From: Candidatus Latescibacterota bacterium
GTDB lineage: Bacteria > Latescibacterota > UBA2968 > UBA8231
Direction: 5' to 3'
Length of the DNA: 64,000 bases
NCBI GenBank assembly: GCA_022820485.1
Contig: JAJEFJ010000066.1
Coordinates: forward strand, 27,636 to 91,635
A program made the translations under genes and the position numbers. The notes under the pieces were generated by a model. The model was not told where the DNA came from and ran no database searches. It worked only from the letters and a program-made list of their open reading frames with translations. This document shows, piece after piece, positions 34,132-42,650 of this stretch (position 1 is its first letter; every line of letters begins with the position of its first letter).

Positions 34132-37074
34132 CTAGAGCATCACTCTCAATCCAATATCCGCCGTCATACCATAACGTTCTTGCAACGCCGGAAAGCTAGT
34201 TTTCTGATTGAGATCAATATCATCCGCGCCTGTAATATTATTCAGGTTAAAAAACGCCTGCATTCCAAACCACGGAAGCCGCTGGCTGATCGCGAGATCC
34301 CACCGCGTGTACTTGTCCGAGTGAATTCGCTGTTGCAACCAGAAGTCGGGTTTCTTGAAAATATTATCTTGGTACAAGGCAGACACTCTGGCTGAGAATC
34401 CACGATAATCGAATCCGACTGCTAGATTAAAGATGTCATTGGGCTGGTGCAATAAGCGGCTCGTATAAAACGTATCCACCACCGTTCTGTACAGCGTTCC
34501 GAGTTCATCATACGATATATCCAATTCCGTTCGCGGATAATTTGCTTCCGAAAACACTCGCGTATAGTTGATATTAAAGACCAGATTAGACAGGATACCA
34601 GGTAGATACCATGGATGCGTTTGCCAGTCAATTTCAATACCTCGAACGTCGGTCGGGTTCGGATTGTTAATAAACGTACTGAAATTATACAGTTGTCCAT
34701 TCCCCTGACCGTCTTGTGGCAGATCCGGATATGCACTGAGATCGCTAAGGAATGTTGTTGACGGGAAGATCAAGTCCTCTATACGTTTTCGAAAAGCATT
34801 GACCGTAAACAATCCTACTGCATTTCCATAGATCGACACAGCGAGATCGATATTCTCCGACGAAGCCGTCCTTAGCGAATAATTATTGTAAATGATCGTC
34901 GCCAGTGACACGTCATACCGTGGGACAATTGCGCTATAGTCCGGGTAGTTTAATGTATTGGTATAGGCAAAATGAATTTGCAACCACCGTAGCGGCTTGT
35001 ACCGCGCATGGACCATAGGAAGCAGAAAGCCACGAGAATTAGTTGCGGTCGTATCCCTAGCATTGAATGCTATCCCACCGCCGGCATCTGGCAGTTGCAC
35101 ACCGCGATTGCCCGTATAGCTCGTCCTCAGGTTCTGGAAACGCATGCCGGGCAGTAGCGTAATCTTTTCGCCTATATTAACCGTGAGCATCCCATAGGCT
35201 GCGCTCTTGGCCTCTGATCCATTGTAATCAAAGCCGAGAGATCTATACTCATTCTCTATGAAGCCTACATCTCTTGCTATGGCGATTTCTATAATCTCTT
35301 CCATGAAATCAATATTCATCGGATATGCCAGCGAATAGTCCCCGGCGAGAAAATTTCGATATGAATATGGATCGTCTGTAAATAGAGCTAAGACAACATC
35401 GCCATTGTACATGTTCAATTCGGGATACTTTTCGAACACTCTTGCGTATAGTTGTCTACCGCCTAGATCGAAATGTACTCCTGCTCTGTCATCGATGTCG
35501 TAGGATCGCTTGCGGTACTGATAAGAGCCGCCAAGCTTGACCTTAGATGCAAAAACATCAACGGTCACCAGATCTCTTTCCAGACCCACAGATCCCGTCA
35601 GCGACCGGTCCATAGCAACGTTTTTCGAGCTATTAATCGTTTTCAGCTTAGCGCCTATCGAGTCAGGTACTCCTGAAGCGGCTATGGTTGAAGGATGTGA
35701 TTTGGACAAATCGCCTTGGCCAGCATATCCTGCCCTGTCTTGCAGAAATATGAGTGTGAAATCTTCAGGATTCTGGCTCCTCGAATAGGTATGGGAGAAC
35801 TTCAGGTCAATATCGAATAGTGGTACTTCCTGCCGAATACTGAGCAGATTAGTGACAGACATTAAATCATTACTGGATCGTCCGCCCGAGTACGTGATAT
35901 CGTCAATGGCATGTACGAATGACTGTCCTCGACTCAGAGCTCCAGTCTCCGATGTACTAAAAAAATTGAGAATGCCCACTTCGCCTGAATCATGATTGTA
36001 ATCTACCACAAGAGTCGCGCCATGGCGCTGTTTTTCGCTGAAGACGTCACTTAGATCGACACTCGTTAGATCGGGAATACCGTCATCCCCGTGCGACTTG
36101 TCGTTTAGCACATAATAGGCCGCCAGCCGATTAGCACTCCGATTGCGCTTTTCAGTGGTGCCCTGTAAGAACAAACCCAGTCGTTGATTTAAGACTCGAT
36201 GTTCAAGAGAACCAACCAATCTATAGTCGGCATACGTTCCTTTCAGATCATTGTAACTTCCTTGTGAGGTAAGGCCAAAGACAGGGCGAGTGCCGCTGGT
36301 CTTCGCTTTCCGTAAGCCGAAATTCACTACGCCGCCGATAACCGCAGCATCCATATCCGGAGTAATCGCCTTTACCACATCAATCCCTCCAAGGATGCTT
36401 GAGGATATCATACTGAGATCGGTAGCCCGATCCCCTACTAATGACGCTTGTTCATTCGGGTTATTAGATACGACGTTACCTGGAAGCTGAACACCGTCTA
36501 TCGCAATCTGGTTGTACTGTGGTGATAGGCCACGAACAACGACTTTGGCCCCTTCACCTCCTTCCCGGATAATCGACACACCGGGAAGTCTCGCTACTGA
36601 TTCAGCCGCATTTGCATCGGGTAGCTCCTGTATTCGTGCACCAGATACAACATTCGTAATCGCCAGCGATGACAGTTGCCGGTTTATCGCCGCCGTTTGA
36701 CCACTTGCCTGTGCTGTAACAACGACTTCTTCTTCGATGAGGCTCACTGGATCTAAAGGTAGCTCTAATTCCAGTACTTGATCAACCGTCAGCACTACTT
36801 CAAGTTCACGTGTCTCGTAGCCAATATAGGTCGCTCTTACCGTGTGGGATCCAACCGGAACATTCCTGATTATAAACTTGCCCTCTATATCACTTGCGCC
36901 CCCAATACTCGTGCCAATCAGGATTACATTTGCCCACGGCAATGGCTCGCTAGTAACCGCATCCAATATGGCCCCACGCACCGTTGCCGACTGCGCGCTA
37001 GCCGCACTTGTGGTAAGTACGGCTAGCCACGCCGTCAGCAAGCCAATATGCCTACATCTAGCCTTAATGGTCAT
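34132..37074 (-). CDS. TonB-dependent outer-membrane receptor with carboxypeptidase-regulatory-like domain
   Basis: 980 residues from ATG 37074; in-frame codons upstream to 37140 precede a poor signal. The signal peptide ends ...TTSAASAQS. Then come a CarboxypepD_reg-like domain (ATVRGAILDAVTSEPLPWAN), a TonB-box-like EEEVVVTAQ, a plug (ARIQELPDANAAESVARLPG; KVVVRGLSPQYNQIAIDGVQ) and a large beta-barrel. It imports a ligand (sugar or siderophore) across the outer membrane. It is 19 nt after the beta-helix protein gene, so the two form an operon. The sequence is visibly less GC-rich than the metabolic genes on either side, suggesting acquisition. Confidence 0.93.
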   Translation of the reverse strand: MTIKARCRHIGLLTAWLAVLTTSAASAQSATVRGAILDAVTSEPLPWANVILIGTSIGGASDIEGKFIIRNVPVGSHTVRATYIGYETRELEVVLTVDQVLELELPLDPVSLIEEEVVVTAQASGQTAAINRQLSSLAITNVVSGARIQELPDANAAESVARLPGVSIIREGGEGAKVVVRGLSPQYNQIAIDGVQLPGNVVSNNPNEQASLVGDRATDLSMISSSILGGIDVVKAITPDMDAAVIGGVVNFGLRKAKTSGTRPVFGLTSQGSYNDLKGTYADYRLVGSLEHRVLNQRLGLFLQGTTEKRNRSANRLAAYYVLNDKSHGDDGIPDLTSVDLSDVFSEKQRHGATLVVDYNHDSGEVGILNFFSTSETGALSRGQSFVHAIDDITYSGGRSSNDLMSVTNLLSIRQEVPLFDIDLKFSHTYSRSQNPEDFTLIFLQDRAGYAGQGDLSKSHPSTIAASGVPDSIGAKLKTINSSKNVAMDRSLTGSVGLERDLVTVDVFASKVKLGGSYQYRKRSYDIDDRAGVHFDLGGRQLYARVFEKYPELNMYNGDVVLALFTDDPYSYRNFLAGDYSLAYPMNIDFMEEIIEIAIARDVGFIENEYRSLGFDYNGSEAKSAAYGMLTVNIGEKITLLPGMRFQNLRTSYTGNRGVQLPDAGGGIAFNARDTTATNSRGFLLPMVHARYKPLRWLQIHFAYTNTLNYPDYSAIVPRYDVSLATIIYNNYSLRTASSENIDLAVSIYGNAVGLFTVNAFRKRIEDLIFPSTTFLSDLSAYPDLPQDGQGNGQLYNFSTFINNPNPTDVRGIEIDWQTHPWYLPGILSNLVFNINYTRVFSEANYPRTELDISYDELGTLYRTVVDTFYTSRLLHQPNDIFNLAVGFDYRGFSARVSALYQDNIFKKPDFWLQQRIHSDKYTRWDLAISQRLPWFGMQAFFNLNNITGADDIDLNQKTSFPALQERYGMTADIGLRVML

Positions 37075-37093
37075 GCGCCAAGAAGCTACATGA

Positions 37094-38938
37094 CTACTTG
37101 AGGAGTAACATTCGCTTCCACAGTGTAAGATCGCCAGCATCTAGTGCGTAAAAGTATACGCCATTGCTCAAGCCAGAGGCATCGAAATGGACTTTGTACG
37201 CACCGGCTTCCAGATGCTGATTGACCAAAACCTTTACCAATTGTCCCAAGGTATTGTAAACTTTGAGCGTAACCAACCCCGCTTCAGGCGTCTCGAATCC
37301 GATAGTGGTAGACGGGTTAAACGGATTAGGATAGTTTTCCGCCAAGTGGTAACCGATTGGCACTTGGCTCGCCAAGTGTTCTACAGCGGTTGCCGTGCTC
37401 TGATTCAGCCACTGCTCTTTCTGTTCGGGAAACCAGTTCAAGTCTCCCACCGCAAATCCATCGGTACCGGCATGTTGTAATGCCGAATTCGAAAACGCCA
37501 AATTCTCTGGCAAAGGCCATGGAGGTGGATAATGGACACCTTCGCCCCCCGGATCGTAGGACCATCGTGAATTCAGATCAAGCCGTTCATGCACGGTCTT
37601 GTCCATATACTCTATCAAGGCGTCCACGTGTCCTTCGATAGCCGGATCAAACATAGGATCCGCCTCTATATTACCCGCTAGAGTTGACTGAACGCCGATT
37701 GCTGGGAACAGGTTGTCGAACGTCCATTGCGTGTATTCCGTAATCCACCTCGGCTTATGCAATCTTCTGGGGAGTATCTGTATTGATCCATCGGGGACCT
37801 TGACGCTATCAGTAAGCGTGATGTTAGCGTTATAGGTATCGTAATAATCAAACAGCTTCTTGGGCCAGAAATACGCGTTGTTCTGGACATCTATTACCCG
37901 CCTCGTTGGATCCAGCATTTCAGCGGTGACCCCTCGATCCGGATCAATATATACCTCCGGCCCAGGGATAGGCTGGTTCCAAATATCCGTGCTCCACTTA
38001 CTGACAGAATCCCGTGCCGTAAAGTGGATCAGGCTAGTGGATGTGGTATCTGGCCAATTGGAGAAACCGGGGTCTTCCAGGACAAACTTCGTCCACCAAC
38101 CCAAGGAATGTACCGAGTAAAACAGGTTGTTCTTGATGTGAACATTGGAGCCATGGTGTGCCAAGAAGGGATTAACATGGGTATAAACCAGAGTGTTGTG
38201 CTCGAATACCGAATGACGATCGTAGCCCCTCGCCGACCATATATACCCATTAACAGCAAAAAACGTGTTGTTAATGACTTTCAGCGTATCCATATGGACC
38301 CCTGGGAACGCAATCATGGGGGAACCACCCGCAATCCACGCTAGACTGTGATGATTATTGCGAAATACGCAATCCTGCATATCGATCTTGGACCAGTGGC
38401 CAGCTATGAGTATGCCAAATCCGCCACCGCTATCAAATACAATGTCGCGAAGTCTCAGCGATATCGAATCGGCAGTTAGCGTCATGTAGTTATCCCAGCC
38501 TACAACAACGTTATCGGCTCTCCGGGACAGCAAGTAGAGATCATTTATATTGATCTTTCCACCCTTCCCAATCAAGTCAAAGAACTGGGCTGGAGACGAG
38601 TCATCCGGCAGGATTCCTGGAACAATTACGGGTGGCCTGTTAGCCAATTCATCCGGATCACCGTTTACTTCGGTAGCAATCAGATTTAGGTCACCATTGA
38701 TCTTCATCGTCTCCGTAAACTGGTATACCGCGCCTCGCTTGAGTCGGTAGGCACGATCGGGATGGGCTCGCAAACCGTTGGCTAGCGTGTCTCCGTTAAT
38801 CACGGCATTGATGTTGCCGGCAGGAAGCACTTGGATGTCAAGCGTATCTGCCATCTGGGCATGCATGGGACTCGGAATGGCGAAGAAGTACACCACTAAG
38901 AGGGCAAGCAGCGATACGTACGTCAGTGCGGTTTTCAT
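37094..38938 (-). CDS. Secreted beta-helix-type protein with Por/T9SS-like C-terminal tail
   Basis: 614 residues from ATG 38938, with AAGAGG 8 nt upstream and a signal peptide (MKTALTYVSLLALLVVYFFA...HAQ). The middle (~60-250) has short repeated strand motifs such as INDLYLLSRRADNVVVG and MQDCVFRNNHHSLAWIAG, as in right-handed beta-helix proteins, which often bind or cut polysaccharides. The last ~85 residues (ENYPNPFNPSTTIGFETPEA ... VKVYNTLGQ-type region ending FYALDAGDLTLWKRMLLLK) are the FlgD/Por-secretion tail found in FCB-group bacteria. No catalytic residues can be named. Operon partner of the TonB receptor. Confidence 0.8.
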   Translation of the reverse strand: MKTALTYVSLLALLVVYFFAIPSPMHAQMADTLDIQVLPAGNINAVINGDTLANGLRAHPDRAYRLKRGAVYQFTETMKINGDLNLIATEVNGDPDELANRPPVIVPGILPDDSSPAQFFDLIGKGGKININDLYLLSRRADNVVVGWDNYMTLTADSISLRLRDIVFDSGGGFGILIAGHWSKIDMQDCVFRNNHHSLAWIAGGSPMIAFPGVHMDTLKVINNTFFAVNGYIWSARGYDRHSVFEHNTLVYTHVNPFLAHHGSNVHIKNNLFYSVHSLGWWTKFVLEDPGFSNWPDTTSTSLIHFTARDSVSKWSTDIWNQPIPGPEVYIDPDRGVTAEMLDPTRRVIDVQNNAYFWPKKLFDYYDTYNANITLTDSVKVPDGSIQILPRRLHKPRWITEYTQWTFDNLFPAIGVQSTLAGNIEADPMFDPAIEGHVDALIEYMDKTVHERLDLNSRWSYDPGGEGVHYPPPWPLPENLAFSNSALQHAGTDGFAVGDLNWFPEQKEQWLNQSTATAVEHLASQVPIGYHLAENYPNPFNPSTTIGFETPEAGLVTLKVYNTLGQLVKVLVNQHLEAGAYKVHFDASGLSNGVYFYALDAGDLTLWKRMLLLK

Positions 38939-39021
38939 GGGTAAGACCTCTTGGCAAATCAGGGGGGGTGGGAACGAGGTCAAGACAAAAGCCTGACCGC
39001 GTCGATAAATAGCAGCGGTAG

Positions 39022-39048
39022 CCTATAGAGGGAATCACCTCTTGTCAA
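39022..39048 (-). promoter_or_regulatory. Putative promoter of the beta-helix/TonB operon
   Basis: On the minus strand, TTGACA (39048-39043), 15-nt spacer, TATAGG (39027-39022), about 80 nt before the beta-helix gene start. The -35 is perfect and the spacer is short. Confidence 0.5.
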
Positions 39049-39135
39049 TACTATATCTCGATTTTTCTTTTTTTAACAATCAAATTGACTCAGATTTCAA
39101 GGTTTCCTCGACGATCTATATGAGGACGACAGGGG

Positions 39136-39164
39136 TTGACCAAGGACGGGGAAGGCGATAATAT
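39136..39164 (+). promoter_or_regulatory. Sigma70-type promoter for the pterin-binding methyltransferase gene
   Basis: TTGACC (39136-39141), 17-nt spacer, TAATAT (39159-39164). It gives a leader of about 140 nt before 39311. The 38939-39310 gap otherwise holds the minus-strand promoter at 39022; no riboswitch consensus was seen in the leader. Confidence 0.72.
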
Positions 39165-39310
39165 AAAAGTTTGGTTTCTTGGACGAGATGGCGGTGATTT
39201 TCTTAGTAGTGAATCGCTCCCCCATTCATTGAAGAAGCCTATCTTATTCAACTTCATGCAACAACGCCATCCTAATCGCCCATTTCACTCACAAACAAAT
39301 ACGGAATCCA

Positions 39311-40339
39311 ATGAACATCCCTGGTACGGACCGCCCCTTCTTCGTCATCGGCGAAAACATCCACACCACCCGCGTCGTCTTGCGCAAGGGCAAGCTCATC
39401 GGCCCAGACCCCCAAGGCGTCGAATCCGTGTGCTTCCGCGACGCCAACAACAAGCGACGCTTCCTCCACATTCCCGAGGCAGTCAAAACGACCCAAGACT
39501 ACGAGGAAGGCCGCGTCAAACATCTCAAGATCGCCGTGCAACAGGCCATGCTTGGCAACGCAGATGCCCTCGACTATCTGCGCCGCCAAATACAGCGCCA
39601 AGAAACGGCCGGCACCGATTTCCTCGACTTGAATGTCGATGAGATATCGCTCAAACACGTAGAGCAACAAGAGGCCATGCGCTGGCTGGTACAGACGGTA
39701 TCGGCCATGTCGCAGACGCCCTTGGCCATCGACTCTTCTCAGATAGACACCCTCGCCGTCGGTCTCGAAGCCGGAGCCGACCACCCCCAGCGCCTCCTGC
39801 TCAACTCCGCGTCTTTAGAACGGCCCGAAGCCCTAGAGCTGGCCAAACGGTACAACGCCCAAGTCATCATCACCTCGGCGGGCGAGTCCGGTATGCCGCA
39901 AAGCGCGCAAGAGCGGATCGATCACGCCCGGCAAATGGTAGATAAAGCCCTCGCCTTGGGGCTGCCGCTCGCCGACTTGTACATCGACCCCTTGATCTTC
40001 CCCATCTCGGTTGATGCGCAATTCGGCCACCACGCTTTTGACGCCATCCGCCAATTGCGCGACGAGTTGGGTGCCGACGTCCACATCACTGGAGGCTTCT
40101 CCAACGTCTCCTTCGGCCTACCCTGCCGCCACTTGATCAACGACGTCTTCCTGCTGCTAGCCGTCGAAGCTGGTGCCGACAGCGCGATCATGGACCCGAC
40201 TACCACCTCCCTAGCCGACCTCTTTGCCACCGACCGCCAAGCTCGTCCCTACCAACTCGCCGAGGATATGCTGCTGGGCCGCGACGAGTACTGCGCCGCC
40301 TTCCTCCGCGCCTATCGCAAGGGCGAACTGGCCGCCTAG
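39311..40339 (+). CDS. Pterin-binding (DHPS-fold) methyltetrahydrofolate:corrinoid methyltransferase
   Basis: 342 residues. The fold has FFVIGENIHTT at the start, TDFLDLNVDEISLKHVEQ and MSQTPLAIDSSQIDTLAVGL for pterin binding, then ITSAGESGMPQ, DLYIDPLIFPISVD and GGFSNVSFGLPCR, the hallmarks of AcsE/MtgA-type methyltransferases rather than folate-pathway DHPS. It would take the methyl group from the corrinoid protein to tetrahydrofolate, completing the route begun at 24909. It is separated from that operon by the 31.7-39.1 kb block and has its own promoter. Confidence 0.88.
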   Translation: MNIPGTDRPFFVIGENIHTTRVVLRKGKLIGPDPQGVESVCFRDANNKRRFLHIPEAVKTTQDYEEGRVKHLKIAVQQAMLGNADALDYLRRQIQRQETAGTDFLDLNVDEISLKHVEQQEAMRWLVQTVSAMSQTPLAIDSSQIDTLAVGLEAGADHPQRLLLNSASLERPEALELAKRYNAQVIITSAGESGMPQSAQERIDHARQMVDKALALGLPLADLYIDPLIFPISVDAQFGHHAFDAIRQLRDELGADVHITGGFSNVSFGLPCRHLINDVFLLLAVEAGADSAIMDPTTTSLADLFATDRQARPYQLAEDMLLGRDEYCAAFLRAYRKGELAA

Positions 40340-40438
40340 CGCGTTGGTCATTATTGGCCTTATCCCATAGATTAAAACTGAGCTTAGAACCGTTTTTTGC
40401 CGTCGGCCTGTAGATCGCAACCGGAAAGGAGGGTCAAT

Positions 40439-41368
40439 ATGCGGAACGACAAAATCTGTGTCCTTGCTGTTGTGCTGTCGTTGGCCCTCACCGCCTGTAG
40501 CAAAGAAATATCCCATACCGAACTGGTCGCCGAATTAGTCGCCGAATTGCGTCAGGATCATACCGTCCACACATTAGGCGACCAACGCCCGGCCTTTTTG
40601 ATCCTCCCTGCCGATCACGACCCCAAGACGCCCATTCCGCTCGTACTAAGCCTACACGGCTTCACCAGCCATTTAGCTGAGCACGACCGCTATTTTGGTC
40701 TCTCAAAGCGAGTGAACGCTGATCACTTCGCCCTCATTATGGCCAACGGCACGCGAGACCCCGATGGCAAGCGCTTCTGGAACGCCACGGACTTCTGCTG
40801 CGACATCCACAACACCCAAGTCGATGACGTGAAATACCTTTCCGGACTACTCGAAGAAGCCGCCACGCATATCGCCGTAGAGCGCATCTTCGTCCTCGGG
40901 CACTCCAACGGCGGCTTCATGTCCTACCGACTCGCCTGCGAAGGCATCCCGGGCCTAGTCGCCATTGCCAGCCTCGCTGGCACTTCCTTTAGCGACCCCT
41001 CCCGTTGTGCCTTCGCATCCCCAGTCTCAGTGCTGCAAATCCACGGCACAAACGACAAGGTCGTAGCCTACGACGGCAGCACGGGCGAGCAGGAGTACGC
41101 CGGCGCACAAGAAGTCGCGTTGCGCTGGGCGGCACTCGCCCGCTGCGACCTCACCGATCCAGAAACCCTCCCCCCACTCGACCTCGACCAAAAACTCGAC
41201 GGCCCCGAGACCGTCCGCACCCGCTACCGCACGGGCTGCCGCAACGACGTCACCATTGAGCTATGGACCATAGAACAAGGCGCGCACGTACCGCACTTTG
41301 CGCCGGACTTTGGCCAACGCTTGCTCGAATGGCTGTTCAACGACACCCGCGCCGACACCCTATCTTAG
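40439..41368 (+). CDS. Secreted esterase lipoprotein (LpqC/PHB-depolymerase-like)
   Basis: 309 residues from ATG 40439, chosen for the perfect AAGGAGG 7 nt upstream. The lipoprotein signal peptide has the lipobox LALTAC-S. An alpha/beta hydrolase follows: LVLSLHGFTSHL (oxyanion hole), nucleophile in VLGHSNGGFMSYRLA, Asp in HGTNDKVVAYDG and His in EQGAHVPHF. It probably hydrolyses ester bonds such as feruloyl or polyhydroxyalkanoate esters on the cell surface. It is placed among methyl-transfer genes; releasing methoxylated aromatic acids from plant or algal material would link the two, but this is speculation. Confidence 0.82.
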   Translation: MRNDKICVLAVVLSLALTACSKEISHTELVAELVAELRQDHTVHTLGDQRPAFLILPADHDPKTPIPLVLSLHGFTSHLAEHDRYFGLSKRVNADHFALIMANGTRDPDGKRFWNATDFCCDIHNTQVDDVKYLSGLLEEAATHIAVERIFVLGHSNGGFMSYRLACEGIPGLVAIASLAGTSFSDPSRCAFASPVSVLQIHGTNDKVVAYDGSTGEQEYAGAQEVALRWAALARCDLTDPETLPPLDLDQKLDGPETVRTRYRTGCRNDVTIELWTIEQGAHVPHFAPDFGQRLLEWLFNDTRADTLS

Positions 41369-41382
41369 ACGGAGACCAATCT

Positions 41383-42372
41383 GTGTCCCTTTTCCTCCAG
41401 CGTCTCAACGACCCGCATCCCCTCTTGTACGACGGCGGTTTTGGCTCCGAGCTTTTCGCCCGCCAAATCGAACTGACTAATTCCACCCTCGCCAACGAAA
41501 GCCACCCAGAGGCCGTCGTCGATATCCACGCCGAATACATCGCCGCAGGTGCCGACTGCATTGGCACCAATACCTTTGTCGCCTCTGAGCTGCACCTCGC
41601 CATGGCCGACAAAGATCCGACCCAAGCCGGTGCGCTGGCCCGGCGCGGGGCCAAGTTGGCACAGCGCGCCCGGGAGCGCAGTGAGCGGGATGTCTTCATC
41701 GCCGGCTCCATCGGCCCTTCTCCCGGGGCTATCGAGGCCGACGCCGGCAGTACGGATTTCGGCATTGCCAACGACAAGGTCCGCGCCGCACATCAACGCA
41801 TCATCGACGCGCTCTGCGAGGGGGGAGTCGATTTTTTTTCCATTGAGACCCAGTTTTCAGCCGTCGAAGCGGCCATGGTCTGCGACATCGCCCGCCAGAC
41901 CGGCCTGCCCATTGCCGTCAATCTCGCGCTCAAATACACGCAGGACCGCAAAAGCAAGCAGGTCGTCTATCGCACCGATTGGGGACACTCAGTCGCCGAC
42001 CTGTTGGACATACTCGCCTCGGGCCAATACTCCAGTGGCGACAACCTCCTCGACCACGTCCACCTCGTCGGAGTCAACTGCGGCGCTGAAACCCGGCGCA
42101 GCGAGCACACTGGTATGCCGTACGCCCTGCACGGCGTTGAGCAGTTTAAGGCCGCCATGCAGGAGCGCGGCCTCGACCAAAAGCTGATGACCTATCCCAA
42201 CGCCGGGATGCCGCAGCTCAACAGCGCCCTCCGCACCATCTACTCGCAAAGCCCCGAGGAAATGGCCGCGTTTGTCCCAGACCTAGCGACCGCCGGCGTC
42301 CAGATTATCGGCGGCTGCTGCGGCACCACGCCCAACCACATCCGCGCCTTTCGCCGAGCACTCAACCCATGA
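41383..42372 (+). CDS. Homocysteine S-methyltransferase family protein
   Basis: 329 residues from GTG 41383, with GGAG 8 nt upstream and 14 nt after the esterase stop. The frame is open upstream to 41263, inside the esterase gene. TIM-barrel motifs: LLYDGGFGSELF, ADCIGTNTFVAS, the zinc Cys region HLVGVNCGAET and the terminal pair QIIGGCCGTTPNHIRAF, which supply the three Cys of the S-methyltransferase zinc site. It moves a methyl group to homocysteine or a similar thiol. Its end overlaps the next gene by 4 nt (ATGA). Confidence 0.9.
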   Translation: MSLFLQRLNDPHPLLYDGGFGSELFARQIELTNSTLANESHPEAVVDIHAEYIAAGADCIGTNTFVASELHLAMADKDPTQAGALARRGAKLAQRARERSERDVFIAGSIGPSPGAIEADAGSTDFGIANDKVRAAHQRIIDALCEGGVDFFSIETQFSAVEAAMVCDIARQTGLPIAVNLALKYTQDRKSKQVVYRTDWGHSVADLLDILASGQYSSGDNLLDHVHLVGVNCGAETRRSEHTGMPYALHGVEQFKAAMQERGLDQKLMTYPNAGMPQLNSALRTIYSQSPEEMAAFVPDLATAGVQIIGGCCGTTPNHIRAFRRALNP

Positions 42373-42650
42373 TCCAATACCAAGTCCTCTACTGGCGCGA
42401 CATTCCCGTGCAAATCAAGCTCTTTGCCGGCCGCCGACCGAGCTCACACACCCTGCCCGGCCGCTTCCAACTGGCGATCGACCGCATCGCCATGCAGGAG
42501 GGACTGGTGGGTACCGACGCCTATCTAGACCAGTGGCACTGGTCCGCAAAGCAAGAACGCGCCGGTACCCCCGAAGACGTGCTACCAGCGCTCTTGCGCG
42601 AAACTGAAGAGGAAGGCGACCGCATCCTCGCCGCGTATAAACGACCGTGA
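42369..42650 (+). CDS. PF13769-type 'virulence factor' small protein
   Basis: 93 residues beginning [17 protein letters not shown], the start of the small family labelled 'virulence factor' (PF13769), and continuing with [14 protein letters not shown]. The label is historical and the function unknown. In Rhodobacterales, as I recall, this family is found in methylated-amine/betaine demethylation clusters with MTHFR, DHPS-like and homocysteine methyltransferase genes, the same company as here. It is coupled by 4-nt overlaps to the genes on both sides. Confidence 0.75.
   Translation: MIQYQVLYWRDIPVQIKLFAGRRPSSHTLPGRFQLAIDRIAMQEGLVGTDAYLDQWHWSAKQERAGTPEDVLPALLRETEEEGDRILAAYKRP

Noticed and set aside
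39165..39310. Possible cobalamin or SAM riboswitch in the leader of the methyltransferase gene
   Set aside because: No B12-box-like conserved core or clear multi-stem layout was visible by eye.
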